Shown piece after piece: positions 10,925 through 21,309 of a stretch of DNA of 64,000 nucleotides. The notes under the pieces were generated by a model. That model saw only the letters and a program-made list of their open reading frames with translations, was not told the DNA's origin and did not search any database. The stretch covers positions 56,278,110 through 56,342,109 of the forward strand of contig OY757939.1 in the NCBI GenBank assembly GCA_963585895.1, read 5' to 3'. Numbering within the stretch: position 1 is the stretch's first letter; each line of letters opens with the position of its first letter. The translations under genes and the position numbers were made by a program. The DNA is from Sepioteuthis lessoniana (lineage: Eukaryota; Mollusca; Cephalopoda; Myopsida; Loliginidae).

Positions 10925-11450
10925 CGACGGGGCTTAGAATACGCTGGCTGTAGAGGAGTAGATACCCCACAAAAAGCGTTATCCTGGGTATGGTTCTAAA
11001 CTGCATCTGATAGTGAGGCTCCAGTTCTGGAACTTTTGGGAATGTGGAGTACCACTTCATTACCATTACACCTAGGATCACTTTAACTCGGAGTGGTAGT
11101 ACCTATTAAGGTCCCATCTGTGAGTTGAATAGATCGAATCATGAGTTACTTGCAACTATTCGGTGGTTGTTCCAGAAGTTCTAAGCCTCATCAAGATTTT
11201 GTACCCCACTAATTATTTTGATGCACCTCTAAAAGCGGTCTCCTGGATATTGGTTCTAAACTACATTTGAAAGTGAAGTACCACTTCATTGCCATTACAC
11301 CCAAACAACTACACTGTAGAGTGTCCCTTCGCTGTCATTACTCCCAGGTCCACTCTGATACAAAGTGGTTGAGCTTATTCAGTTTCTGACCATGGGTCAA
11401 TTAGATATTTTTACTAATTATTTTATTTGGTAGGAATACCTGATATCATA
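10925..11450 (+). mobile_element. Element C, two partial bodies in tandem
   Basis: The first body starts GGGGCTTAGAATACGCTGGC and includes CTAAACTGCATCTGATAGTG and GATCACTTTAACTCGGAGTG. A second starts near 11180 (TTCTAAGCCTCATCAAGATT) and repeats CTAAACTACATTTGAAAGTG and CCAGGTCCACTCTGATACAA. Internal AGGAATACCTGATATCATAT repeats follow. No tail is present. Confidence 0.6.
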
Positions 11451-11454
11451 TAAC

Positions 11455-12000
11455 CAATTAAAAAACCCCAAACCAAAACAAAAATAAAATATAAAAATCT
11501 AAAAAGACCTCTAACCCTCTAAAAAACAACACTTATAAAACTACACGAAAAATAGGAAAACGTCTAAACGTTCTGTGTATGTATCTAACATCTAGGCACA
11601 ACATAACTCCAGATAGGATGACATACCACTAAAATGAATCCCTTAGTCATCTTCTTTATTGTCGATGGTCAATGGAGTCAGAATTTAATTGGTTGGGAAA
11701 TATTTAGTTGTGAATGAAAGACTATCAGTTTTCATGACATAAAACTTTCTATTATTCATTTTCTCGGGTTACTAGTTTCATCTTGGTTGTTATTTTCACT
11801 ACATTTCGAACAATTCATCACTCATTTGTCGTAATCGTCAAGGAATTTCTAACCTTAGGAAAGGCATGAATCCATATCTTCTACTTCTAGCTGTTGGTAA
11901 ATAGTAGAACAGACTGTGCTTTCTAGTCTTGCTAGGCAACTAGTCAAGAAGAAGAAGAAGAAGAAGAAGAAGAAAACTAAATTAAAAACCCGATTGACTG
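11455..12000. other. Unassigned stretch with a SINE-A relic
   Basis: This is mostly AT-rich DNA without a gene. At about 11855-11980 a diverged SINE-A core and body is visible in + orientation (GGAAAGGCATGAATCCATAT, then GGCAACTAGTCAAGAAG), ending in an (AAG)n run. Confidence 0.5.
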
Positions 12001-12004
12001 ATTG

Positions 12005-12292
12005 ATTTATTCGCTTTAACGGCATGTCAACCTGTCATTTTATGTCAAGAGGTTAGCGAATCGCATTCATATTTACACTTTTGTTGTTTAGTTTCTTCTT
12101 AAAAGTTTTTCTTTTGCACACAGTCCTATCGAATACAAATAATTTTAAACAGATCTATTTTACCCATAGATGGGGTCCTAACAAGTACTACCATTCCAAG
12201 TCAGAGTGGACCTGGGAGTAGTGGAAATAAAGGGGTAATCCATACTCCCTAGATCTCCAGAAATGGAGTCTCACCATTATATGCAGTTTGGC
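12005..12292 (-). mobile_element. Element C copy, variant tail (C2)
   Basis: Variant tail GCTTTAACGGCATGTCAACC, then GCGAATCGCATTCATATTTA, the T-rich stretch, and the body block with GTCAGAGTGGACCTGGGAGT. It breaks off after ATATGCAGTTT, where the repeat tail flanking the RTE copy begins. Confidence 0.65.
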
Positions 12293-12358
12293 TTGGTTTT
12301 ATGTCATATCAACCACTGTTGGTAATCTAATGCCAAATCCTCTTTATACATATATCAT
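12293..12358 (-). repeat. Element C-type tail, low-coordinate flank of RTE copy
   Basis: About 65 bp with GGCTTGGTTTTATGTCATAT and CTCTTTATACATATAT. It is closely similar to 13318-13382 on the other side of the RTE copy. The pair could be an unusually long target-site duplication or two independent tails. Confidence 0.7.
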
Positions 12359-13383
12359 CATCATCATATCGTGCTGGCAGCACGGATATCCCTGACCCTC
12401 TCTCGCCACTCCTCCCTATCGTTCATCGCCCTAGGTAGGTCTTCAGGACAACAACCTGTATCCTCACATAGCTGCTGAATGTACGTTCGTGCTGGTCGTC
12501 CTGCTTTTGCGCGGCCATGTGTGGGGATCCATAAGAGTACATCTCTTATGAGTTCATCTCTGCTTCTCCAGCAATGTCCTGCATGTCTGGTTCGTCTAAC
12601 TTGAATAGTTTTCGTGATAGGGGGCAGGTGGCCGTACAGTTGGTGTCTTGTGGGGTGTTGCTGCCAGGACTTGTTCAGGATTGCACGCAGCATTCTTGTG
12701 TAATTGCCATCTAGTTTCTTCTCCAGCCGTTTTGTTAGTGTCCATGTAGTGCATCCATATAGCAGTATCGATGTGACCGCTGCCTGGAAGAAACTGCGTT
12801 TCATTTTATCGGTTAGGTCTGATTTCCATATAGTCGATAGCCTATTGATAGCTGTCCATGCTTTCGTTAACCTCGTTTCGATGTCCTTTTCGGTTGATTC
12901 GACGCTGCTTCCTAGGTACGTGAATTTGTCAACTAGTTTAAGAGGGGTTCCTTCTAGAGTGGAGATGTCCCCTGTTTGGTTATAGCACATATATTCCGTT
13001 TTGTGTGCATTAACATGGAGGCCTATGCTTGCTGCTGCTCGTTCCAAACTATGCAGAAGTGTTTCGGCTTGTTCAGGTGTATTTGCCAGTATCGCTATGT
13101 CATCGGCGTAGTCGGCGTCGGTAATTGTTGTTGCGGGGTATCTTCTGCTTCTTTTCTTCGTCAGTTCGAAGCCATTCTCTTTGATTTTGTCAATCGATGT
13201 TCTAAGTACGTAGTCTAGACAGATGATAAAGAGGTACGGAGCCAGCGTGTCCCCTTGTAGTACTCCTGCTACAATGTCGAAGTATTCTGTGTCTCCATCT
13301 GGTGATCGTACTTTTGGTTTGGTTTTATGGCATATCAACCACTGTTGGTCATTTAATGCCATATCCTCTTTATACATATACAT
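12359..13383 (-). mobile_element. RTE-like LINE, 5'-truncated, with 339-codon open frame
   Basis: The open frame 12364-13383 encodes the second half of an RTE-type reverse transcriptase. GVLQGDTLAPYLF (residues 40-52) is motif B, DADYADDIAILA (89-100) holds the catalytic YADD at 92-95, GLHVNAHKTEYMCYN (121-135) follows, and FTYLGSS (154-160) is the thumb entry. The C-terminus holds KRLEKKLDGNYTRMLRAI and RRTRHAGHCWRSRDELIRDV, typical of the family's end region. The first catalytic aspartate and the endonuclease are missing. Residues 1-24 are not LINE: they read through a flanking element C tail. The 3' end is a TGATG repeat. Lack of stops suggests one of the younger copies here. Confidence 0.88.
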
Positions 13384-13396
13384 TAAATATATATGA

Positions 13397-13870
13397 TTTG
13401 GTTTGGTTTGGTTTTATAGCATATCAACCACTGTTGGTCATTTAACATCAAATCCTGTTTTTACATATATCAAATATATGATTTGTAAATACATTTTTAG
13501 ATACACACAGTTAAATGATCAAACAGTTTTATTTCTAACAATTCAATTTAGCATAAATCCACCGAGTTAAATGGTTCCAAGCATTACAATGGATCACTAA
13601 TAATTCAATTAAACATCAGTCATTTGTTTACACACAGTTAAAGGATCAAATAATTCTATTTCAAACAATTCAATTTAGCACGTCATTTGCTTGCACTCAG
13701 TTTATATAATTCATCATAAGTCATTTGTCTTCACAGTTTGAATTTCAAAAAATTCTATTTGACCCTTAGATAGAACCTTATCAGGTGCTACTACAATGAG
13801 CCATAGTGGACCAGAGAGCGATGGCAATGAAAGGGTACATTCGACAAGGGATACAGTCAGCATATTCTAC
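13397..13870 (-). mobile_element. Element C copy, full length
   Basis: It begins with the complement of the tail (TTTGGTTTGGTTTTATAGCA, then CAACCACTGTTGGTCATT). The internal repeats follow (CACACAGTTAAATGATCAAA and CACACAGTTAAAGGATCAAA), then the diverged body CTATTTGACCCTTAGATAGA. The order matches the copy at 1578-2130. Confidence 0.75.
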
Positions 13871-13913
13871 CTTTTGTCAAGATACTTTTTTATTGGATGT
13901 TATTGTCTGTCTA

Positions 13914-13952
<39 letters not shown>

Positions 13953-14354
13953 AGAATCGGCTCCAGTCTAATGACAAAGCTGTTAAGAAGGCAACCTTTC
14001 TGGGAAAAGTTAACACCAAAATCAAAACTGAAGAAGGAAGCTCCTGCACGAAACCTCAGCTGACTTGTAGGTATCCTTTGACATGAAAAGTCTGAGAGAG
14101 GTTACTCTGTAATACAACCCGGAATTTGCATAGACACCTGTTATCTTGCAGTATTTGTCACTTAGTTGTAGGTATGCAGACCCAGAAAGTGGCATTGGTA
14201 TCACACAAGTATATGTCTCGATAATCTAACAACTTACAGGTATTTTGCTACCTCATCATCTTATGCAACTTTGGTATTTTTTACAAATTGAATTCATTGT
14301 AAATCAGTACGTTTGTGTTGTAATTTTCATCTATCAATATGTGGCAGTCTTCAC

Positions 14355-14410
<56 letters not shown>
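13871..14410. repeat. Unassigned stretch with (TA)n, (AC)n and (AG)n
   Basis: No gene is seen. Microsatellites: (TA)n at about 13917-13946, (CA)n at about 14363-14392 followed by (GA)n to 14412. Confidence 0.7.
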
Positions 14411-14412
<2 letters not shown>

Positions 14413-14535
14413 GGGGTTCTTTAGCCTTGGGTAGGCAACCAGTCTAGAAGAAAGAAAACTCTGTTGTCAAACCTGTTAAACTCCGCTTAAAAACTTACCT
14501 TATGTCACATCCTGCTTGTGCAGAGGGGTTAGTAA

Positions 14536-14585
<50 letters not shown>
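14413..14585 (+). mobile_element. SINE-A 3' part with (TA)n tail
   Basis: GGCAACCAGTCTAGAAGAA, then AACCTGTTAAACTCCGCTTA and GTCACATCCTGCTTGTGCAG match the SINE-A 3' half. A long (TA)n run (14537-14583) follows the tail. The head is missing. Confidence 0.7.
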
Positions 14586-14588
<3 letters not shown>

Positions 14589-15783
14589 AAAGAGCCAATA
14601 ATGTATGTTTTTTTTTCTACATTCGTCACTTTTATAGAAAGCCACGCAAGGAATATAAAAAAAATGAAGTGGAACATTGCAGTAACTATTCTTCCCGTTT
14701 TTTTTGCTTTTGAAGAAGAAATATTTTTTTTCTTCACGGCAACAATTTGTGCCACATTATGTCCCATAAAAAAGTACTCAGTAACACTTACCAACATAAT
14801 AAGACATTCAAAAAGAAGAGTTTATTTCTTTTCCAAGCAAACCTTGCGTTTTTGTTTGATTTCTAATGTCACTCTTTTTGACCATTTGTTGTTCTGTGCA
14901 TTTTATAATACATTTTATAATACATCTTATAAGACATTTTAAGAATGGCATATTTACATTGACACATCATTGTTTTTAGTTTTCATAATACGCTGATATT
15001 ATTTCCCTATGTAGAATCAACAGAATACGACCGAAATACATCCCACATTTTAAACTGTCGACTGTGTGATACAAGGGAACTTAACTAAACGGTAATGGTA
15101 GTTCCATCTAGTTAATGTCTTACTATTTTTTCAGATATTATCAGTTATGATCATGGCTTGGATCGATGCCGTTAAAACGTTTGTTAAGAGGGCGAATTTG
15201 TAATTGTTTCCTCGTGAGCTTTTCTTGTTTAGTTTCGTACAGTATTCCATGGAGTTTTCTCGTGTACAGCAAGTAGATTATAGATAATGGTCATCGATAG
15301 ATAAGATGATTTTGACCAAAGATGTTGCTAATACGAAGCACATCAATAATGATGGGTCTCAGAAGACTTTCAGAATGACATTCTTAGCTGACTGTTGCAC
15401 CAGCAACTTTTTTTTTTACCGGAAAGTCAGTATGTTTCCACTCTATAGGCTGTATTTTGTCTCAAATTCGTAGTGGCAAACTCATGTTTATCCCATTTCT
15501 AAATATTTTTTGACTAAAAGCATGCTTTTCCGTGTAAATCAGACACTATCAGTACATTTCATATGACTTGCACCTCTCGGCCACCTAAAATTTGATGACA
15601 GTCCTCTGTTGAAGCCCTCGGTTTGATTTGTCGTCAGTTTGAATAACCTCAAAATAAATATTTTTGCAAGATTGAAATGATTTTTGCTATAAACCATTTC
15701 CAAACAATGTAGAGTGTATATTTATGGACAAAAAATCTGAAAAAAGCATTTTGCTTAAAAAATCACTAAATTTATTGAATGAC

Positions 15784-15832
<49 letters not shown>

Positions 15833-15840
15833 TTCTAAAT
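14586..15840. other. Unassigned AT-rich stretch
   Basis: No confident gene or repeat. A splice-acceptor-like TTTTTTCAG precedes a 23-codon open stretch with MAWIDAVKTFVKRANL and a stop near 15200; on its own it is not enough to call an exon. A (CA)n microsatellite lies at about 15791-15830. Confidence 0.4.
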
Positions 15841-15844
15841 TTCT

Positions 15845-16165
15845 GAGACGAAGCTTGATGATTTTTATCATTAAGGGTTTTTGCACTATTGTCTTCATCT
15901 TTATTGTTATTTTCACAACGTTTCGACCGATATGTCCTCCAGCCTTCTTCAGGTGTTTGTCGAACTCGGGAACCTACACGGAACTTCGAACTACGTCCGT
16001 TATTGAATCCACAGGGTTCACCTGTTCTGATTCCGTTAGCCATAACTACGTACAAGTGTTCTTGTATTGTTACTTGCCTGCAGTCAGGACCGAAACTGCA
16101 ACCTCCAGATGATTGTCTTCTTAGGAGCTTAGGGAACCAACACACATAACCGTTACGCTATGCGT
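15845..16165 (-). mobile_element. SINE-D, minus arm of inverted pair
   Basis: Read on the minus strand: a tRNA-like head near 16165 (A-box-like TAGCGTAACGG, B-box region GGTTGCAGTTTCGGTC), then AATCAGAACAGGTGAACCCT, GTTCCGTGTAGGTTCCCGAG, and the tail AAGAAGGCTGGAGGACATAT. The end piece reads AAATCATCAAGCTTCGTCTC. It abuts an opposite copy head-to-head. Confidence 0.82.
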
Positions 16166-16460
16166 CGCTCAGCTTCTAAGAAGACAATCATTTGGAGGTT
16201 GCAGGTTCAATCCCGACTGCAGGCGAGTAACAATGCAGGAATACTTAACACTTGTACCCGGTTATAGCTAACGGAATCAGAACAGGCGACTCCTGTGGAT
16301 TCAATAAAGGCCGTAATTCGAAGTTCCGTGTAGGTTCCCGAATTCGACAAAAACCTAAAAAAGGCCGGAGGACATATCGGCCAAAACGTCCAGGAAATAA
16401 CAATAAAGATGAAGACAACAGTCTGAAAACCCTTGATGAAAAAAACATAGTAAAATAGAT
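16166..16460 (+). mobile_element. SINE-D, plus arm of inverted pair
   Basis: It starts within the head (CTTCTAAGAAGACAATCATT), has the B-box GGTTGCAGGTTCAATCCCGA, then ACGGAATCAGAACAGGCGAC, AGTTCCGTGTAGGTTCCCGA and the tail GGAAATAACAATAAAGATGA. With 15845-16165 it makes an inverted repeat of about 300 bp per arm. The arms differ at many sites, so they are either not a recent exact fold-back or an old one. Confidence 0.82.
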
Positions 16461-16649
16461 AAAGTAAAATTAGTATATATATAAATAGATGAATCTTGAA
16501 ATTCTCAGTTATTAATCAGCTATTTTCTACTTTGGTCCGGGCAATTTTAGAAGAGTATAGATGCAATGGGTAATATCATGACACGATTTTATGATTATAC
16601 CACCATCTACAATAATTCACTCTCAACATTTCATATGTTATCAAATTTC

Positions 16650-16955
16650 GATTTGGCCCAGTGGGTAGAGTGTTTGCCAATGATCCGGGAGATCTGGGTT
16701 CGATCCCATGTCGCGTCATACCAAAGACTTTAAAAATGGTACTTGATACCTCCTTGCTTAACACTCAGCAATTAAGGTACGTATCGAGGGTAGAGTGGAG
16801 CAATCCAGGGAAAGGAGTAGCGCCCTCTCCTGCACCTCGGTGTTGTAGCTATTGAAAGGTGAGCCTTCTGGTTGCCCACAACTTCGGTCGCCAACTTTAC
16901 TTTACTACTTATATTTACTACTTATATTTACTACTTACTACTTACTTTACTTTAT
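16650..16955 (+). mobile_element. SINE-G copy (tRNA-derived) with TTTAC tail
   Basis: The head is clearly tRNA-like: GGCCCAGTGGGTAGAGTGTT (A-box region) and CTGGGTTCGATCCCATG (B-box region). The body runs through GGAAAGGAGTAGCGCCCTCT and GGTCGCCAACTTTAC and ends in TTTACTACTTA repeats. A 3' piece of the same family lies at 53070-53180. The core shared by SINE-A and SINE-B is not seen in it. Confidence 0.8.
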
Positions 16956-17714
16956 ATATATATATATATATATATAAGACACTTTTTTGTTTATTTCTAG
17001 TTGTTTTTTAATAGTTAATTTAATTGAGAAATGTCTGAGGATTTTTATCTGATAGAGCATCAAAATGAATGAGTCAAGGGGCAAGAGAACTGGTCGATTT
17101 TTTAACACAAAAAGAAACGCTTGTGGTATTGTATCCTTCAATAGAAAAATCGATTTTTTATGTTTCTCGTCAATGTTATACAATGTAATGTTTACATAAA
17201 TTGCGTACATCAACTACTTACACTGAAATGAGACCAACACTTCTCTCAGTTGAATGACAACTCACCAATAACAAAAAAAATCCATTAGTTTGCATCCACT
17301 GGTTTCAATTTGATTGCTTACTCGGGTTTAAAGTCACCGGCAGGTAGAACAATCAAGGATAGACACATTGAGGAATCACAGCAAGGAATATCAACAAAAG
17401 GGTGTCTTCTACATTTCATGATGTATGTGTTTTAAGCGACTTCTCTCGGTCGGCTGTCGTCTCTCGGCACTAGCTTCTCTCTTCGGTTAGTCGTCGCCTT
17501 TCCTTGTCGTCCCATGTTCTCTAATGCTGGGATGAACGACAAAGATACTTTTCGTGCACACAAATATTTCATTCATGTCATCGTCGACTTTGTGTTGTAG
17601 AGTAGCTAGCACCCCTTCAACACTCTACCAAATGGACTGACTCATAGCCATAAATAGCTTACGATTTAGGACTTTGATGGCTGATTAATAAACTGATATT
17701 AAGTTAATTAATAT
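16956..17714. other. Unassigned stretch
   Basis: (TA)n at about 16953-16976, then AT-rich DNA. A pyrimidine-rich, CG-containing part at 17440-17530 (CTTCTCTCGGTCGGCTGTCG) has no recognised function. Confidence 0.4.
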
Positions 17715-18037
17715 TTGAACAAGTCCTGGCGGTAACACCCCACAAAGCACCAACTATACAGCCACCTACCTCCCATCACGAAAACTATCAAAGTTAGACG
17801 AACCAGACATGCAGGACACTGCTGGAGAAGCAGGGACAAGCTCATAAGTGATGTACTCCTATGGACCCCACATATGGCCTGGAAAAAGCAGGACGACCTG
17901 CTCGAACATACATACAGCAGCTCTGTGAGGATACGGGATGTAGCCCTGAAGACCTACCAGAGGCGATGAATGATAGGGAGGAGTGGCGAGAGAGGATCAG
18001 GGATATCCGTGCTAGCGGCACTACATGATGATGATAC
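17715..18037 (+). mobile_element. RTE-like LINE 3' fragment
   Basis: Plus-strand remnant of the RTE reverse transcriptase C-terminus: AGACGAACCAGACATGCAGG (RRTRHAG), CTGCTGGAGAAGCAGGGACA, TACATACAGCAGCTCTGTGA. It ends with a CGGCACTACATGATGATGAT 3' repeat. It is 5'-truncated and has frame damage. Confidence 0.85.
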
Positions 18038-18039
18038 AT

Positions 18040-18510
18040 ACATATATGGAAAAAGAATTTGGTTTAGTTTGGATTATTTGTTTAATGGCAATGGATTATT
18101 TAGTCAATTACTTAATGTCAAAATTTGAAAAAATAATTTGGACATAATTGTGTATTTGGTTTGGTTTCTTTGTGGAATGGAATAACTATTGACTATATAG
18201 CATTTGTTCTTCTAGTTCTTGTAAGTTCTCTTGTTAATTGTTTGTAACTTATTGTACTGCGTTTTTTGTATGTATTCGTTAGCACCGGATACATGTGCTA
18301 AATAAATATATTAAGCACTCATTCTTCTTTGTGTATCATTCACCTCGAGGATGCAACAGTCTCATACATACAATTTACCGACCGTACGCAAGTTGGCAAC
18401 CAGTCGGACCCGGGATGGAGATTTGACAACCGTTCGTTCAACAGTTTCTCTGTCGACTGAAGTGAAGTTAAAATCTAACTTTTAATTTTGATGAGTTTAT
18501 TCAAAGGATT
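18040..18510. other. Unassigned; possible LTR-element relic
   Basis: 18055-18180 contains diverged element C-tail sequence. At about 18240-18420 an AATAAATATA signal is followed by TTGGCAACCAGTCGGACCCG, which resembles the start of an LTR element's internal region. The evidence is thin, no paired repeat is present, and the call is tentative. Confidence 0.25.
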
Positions 18511-18514
18511 TTAA

Positions 18515-18635
18515 CTCGTCCAATGAAAGCCAAGCTTTCAACTGTCCTTAAACTGTCAATTATATTGAATGACACTAACGGTTTCCGCTTATAGAACAAC
18601 CGTTTTAAATCTTTTTAAAACTATCTACACTACAT
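18515..18635 (+). repeat. Dispersed 120-bp repeat, copy 1
   Basis: CTCGTCCAATGAAAGCCAAG to AAAACTATCTACACTAC is about 90% identical to 23792-23911. Both copies end at the same CTACACTAC. Family unknown. Confidence 0.8.
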
Positions 18636-18639
18636 GCCA

Positions 18640-18960
18640 AATAAAATATACTGTCAATCTATTATTTAATACTAGTAGTCAAGTTTTGGTTGCATGAAAT
18701 GAAAAGAATTTCTAGTTTTAAATTGCTAAGAAGCAGTTTGGTTGAGAAATGCACGAAAGGGGCTCTAGTTTTTTCCCCACCAGCAAAGAACATTGTAAAT
18801 TGTGTCGATAAATCGTACACAAAGTCAATGTCCAAATATGTATTATATGTTTACAGTGAATTAAACTCCTATTTAATGGCTACCTTGCTCGGTCCCATTT
18901 TAAGTTGATTTTTCTGTTTTTTGTTTCACTTGTCGAAAAATAGGCAGTCATTTTGATACA
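18640..18960. other. Unassigned stretch
   Basis: AT-rich. A 72-codon open frame on the + strand (18690-18908) has no recognisable domain and ordinary base composition. Nothing supports a gene. Confidence 0.35.
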
Positions 18961-19320
18961 TCATCATCAGCATCTCGTCCTCATATCGCAGATTCCTTAG
19001 ACTATCTCTTGCTATCCGTCTCTGTCGATCATCATTCTAGGTAGGTCTTCTAGACTGCACTCAGTGTCCGCACGGAGCTGATGAGGCAAGTGGCCGTACA
19101 GCTGCTGTTTCGTGGGATGCCCCTTCAACTATTTGTTGAAAATGGCACGCAGGATCCTAGTGTAGATGTCATCCAACTTTTTCTTCAGGCGCTTTCTTTA
19201 AGTCCAAGTGGTGGAACTATAGAACAGTACGGACATGGTAACAGTTTGGAAGGATTCCCGTTTTATTCTATCAGAGAGACTTGGTTTCCAGATGGTCAAT
19301 AATCTATCGGTAGTCCATCA
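18961..19320 (-). mobile_element. RTE-like LINE 3' fragment, old
   Basis: The minus-strand copy starts at the 3' repeat (CATCATCATCAGCAT on +), then matches the family in GGCAAGTGGCCGTACAGCTG, TAGTGTAGATGTCATCCAAC and AGAACAGTACGGACATGGTA. Many differences from the 12.4 kb copy indicate an older insertion or subfamily. Confidence 0.8.
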
Positions 19321-19567
19321 AACGTAAATACATGACCCATTCAATGATACTTATCCCATATCTCTATTAAAATGATTGCACATGAATGTAAATCATTTGT
19401 ATTAAGATTAGATACATGAAGCTATGAGTGTTTCCAAAAAATATTAGTTACTTGAAACCATATGACTGTGCAAACAAATAACTATTATTAAATAGAAATA
19501 AATGAAGCTATAGAATTATTAGAGTTAGGAATACTAGAAATAATACAGCTGTATGCAAATTATTTGT

Positions 19568-19633
19568 ATTAGATATGGTTTCTTTGTTTAATGGCATATT
19601 AACCTTTTTAGGTTATTTAATGCCAAAGCTATT
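19568..19633 (-). mobile_element. SINE-B tail only
   Basis: GGTTTCTTTGTTTAATGGCA and GGTTATTTAATGCCAAAGC are the SINE-B 3' tail in minus orientation, cut by the neighbouring mariner. Confidence 0.65.
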
Positions 19634-20253
19634 CAGACTGCTTTTGGACAATCTTGCACAAATCGAGCATCAGTTTTTGAGTAACAAAATAGATTCAAGG
19701 AAGGAAGGGAGTCTGTGATGGATGATGAGTGGTGTGGGAGGAGTAAGGAAGTCAATACACCAGAGTTGATTGGTCAAAGGGTTAGGCTTAGGCTTAGGGT
19801 TACTATGTTGAGGTTTTAAGGGAGTTTAGGAAGAGATTCGGTCGGAAGAGGCCAGCACTCTTCAAATCGGGTCATTGGTATTTCCACCAGGACAATACAC
19901 TAGTCCACAACTCCATCCTTGTCACAGACTATTTGACCAAGATGGGCATCAAGATAGTTCCTCAGCCTCCCTATAGTCCAGACCTTGCTCCTTGTCACTT
20001 TTGGTTATTCCCTAAGCTCAGAGGCTGTCGTCGTTATGAGACAATTGAGGAGATGAAAGAGGCTGTGACGAAGGTCCTTGACATGCTCACATAAGAGGAC
20101 GCCCATTGGGCCTTCCAGAAGTTGTTGGAACAGTAGAACAAGTGCATTGCAGCTAGAGGAGATTACTTTGAAGGGGACTAGAGTTTCATGTGTGTACTAT
20201 CAATAAAAATGCCCATACGAAAAAAGCCTGGAAACTTATTTAATGACCCTCGC
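19634..20253 (+). mobile_element. Mariner transposon copy, internally deleted
   Basis: The + strand carries pieces of a DD34D transposase: KEGRESVMDDEWCGRSKEVN (linker), then after a gap FGRKRPALFKSGHWYFHQDN with HxDN (second catalytic aspartate), QPPYSPDLAPCHFWLFPKL, and YETIEEMKEAVTKVLDML. Stops occur near the end. The HTH start is lost and the middle is deleted. The 3' terminal repeat is GGAAACTTATTTAATGACCC TCG, as in the copies at 24.4 and 56.7 kb. Confidence 0.88.
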
Positions 20254-20269
20254 ACTATCACACGGTCTG

Positions 20270-20465
20270 AGTGGACCAAAAATTAATTCTACCAAAGGGG
20301 TAACACAACATTTCCAAGGCTCCACAACTAGATCCTTACCACCCGATATAGTTTAATAATATGCCCAGAAATTCTTTTTGGGGGTGTGTTAGCTCTTATC
20401 TCTGCAAGGGTGCGGTCGGCATTATTGTAAGTCTCTCGCTGACTGGGTGGGACTCGGAATCAATA
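20270..20465 (-). mobile_element. Element C body fragment
   Basis: CACGGTCTGAGTGGACCAAA, AAGGGGTAACACAACATTTC and TTTGGGGGTGTGTTAGCTCT, then GGTGCGGTCGGCATTATTGT match the body blocks of element C in minus orientation. It faces the next copy across about 30 bp. Confidence 0.6.
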
Positions 20466-20496
20466 ATGTAGATATTGGTCTGTGTACTATTTGACA

Positions 20497-21290
20497 TTCC
20501 TGCCCAGTCGGTTGAGGCTGTAGAATACATCGACTGCATCTCTGTAGAGGGGTAAGCCCTTCCCCATCGGCGAGTGTCTTTATATGATACAAAGCCATCT
20601 GATGGTGAGGCTTCGATTCTGGAGCTTTAATGAATGTGGAGTACCTCTTTATTGTCATTACTCCCAGATCCACTCTGACTTTGAGTGGTAGTACCAGCTA
20701 GGGCCCCATATATGGGTCAAACAGAAATAGTTAATCGTTTTTATACATGAAACTATTTAACTGTGTAAACAAATTATCAATATTAAATTGAATTATTATT
20801 AGATAGTAATAATTATTTGGGGAGTGTCCTTCTGATGTAATGGTTAAAGTGATGGACAGCGGAATCGTAGTAAGCAAGTTCGCACTCCAGTCGCACTATT
20901 ACGTTCACTTTTGGACAAATACTCTTGGGAAAGGTATGAAGCCCCTTATCCTCCTAGCTATGGGTTAAATAGTACCACAAGTGTTCTTCTTGGAGAATGA
21001 CGTTGGCATTACATAAGCTACAAAGGTTAATATGCCATTAAACAAAGAAACCAAACCTTGAAATTATTTAAATGTGCATAAATGAACGCATTATGTTGAA
21101 TAGAATTACTTGTGTTAGAGAGCAATACTTGAAACCATTTAACTGTGCGCAAACAAATGAGTTCTAACTCGATCAAAAATGAAGTTACCAATTCATATCA
21201 TATCCATGATATATCTATGTAGAAACAGGATTTGGCATTAAGTAACCAACAAAGGTTGATGTGCCATAAAACATAACCAACTAACAGTTT
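20497..21290 (+). mobile_element. Element C copy, full length, split by SINE-B
   Basis: It starts TTGAGGCTGTAGAATACATC, continues with TGATGGTGAGGCTTCGATTC, CAGATCCACTCTGACTTTGA and GGTCAAACAGAAATAG, then the internal ACTATTTAACTGTGTAAACA repeats. A SINE-B interrupts at 20821-21058. The tail at 21225-21290 is GGCATTAAGTAACCAACAAA followed by GGTTGATGTGCCATAAAACA. This copy fixes the polarity of element C and shows its tail. Confidence 0.8.
20821..21058 (+). mobile_element. SINE-B copy, full length, inside element C
   Basis: tRNA-like head TTCTGATGTAATGGTTAAAG (A-box) and CAAGTTCGCACTCCAGTCG (B-box); core ACTCTTGGGAAAGGTATGAA and CTCCTAGCTATGGGTTAAAT; tail GTTGGCATTACATAAGCTAC then AAAGGTTAATATGCCATTAA. 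It is inserted in an older element C. Confidence 0.82.
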
Positions 21291-21309
21291 GACATTTGGA
21301 AAAGTTTAA

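Noticed and set aside
15121-15202. Terminal exon after TTTTTTCAG with MAWIDAVKTFVKRANL
   Set aside because: Short, no partner exon, no homology recognised; acceptor-like motifs are frequent in T-rich DNA.
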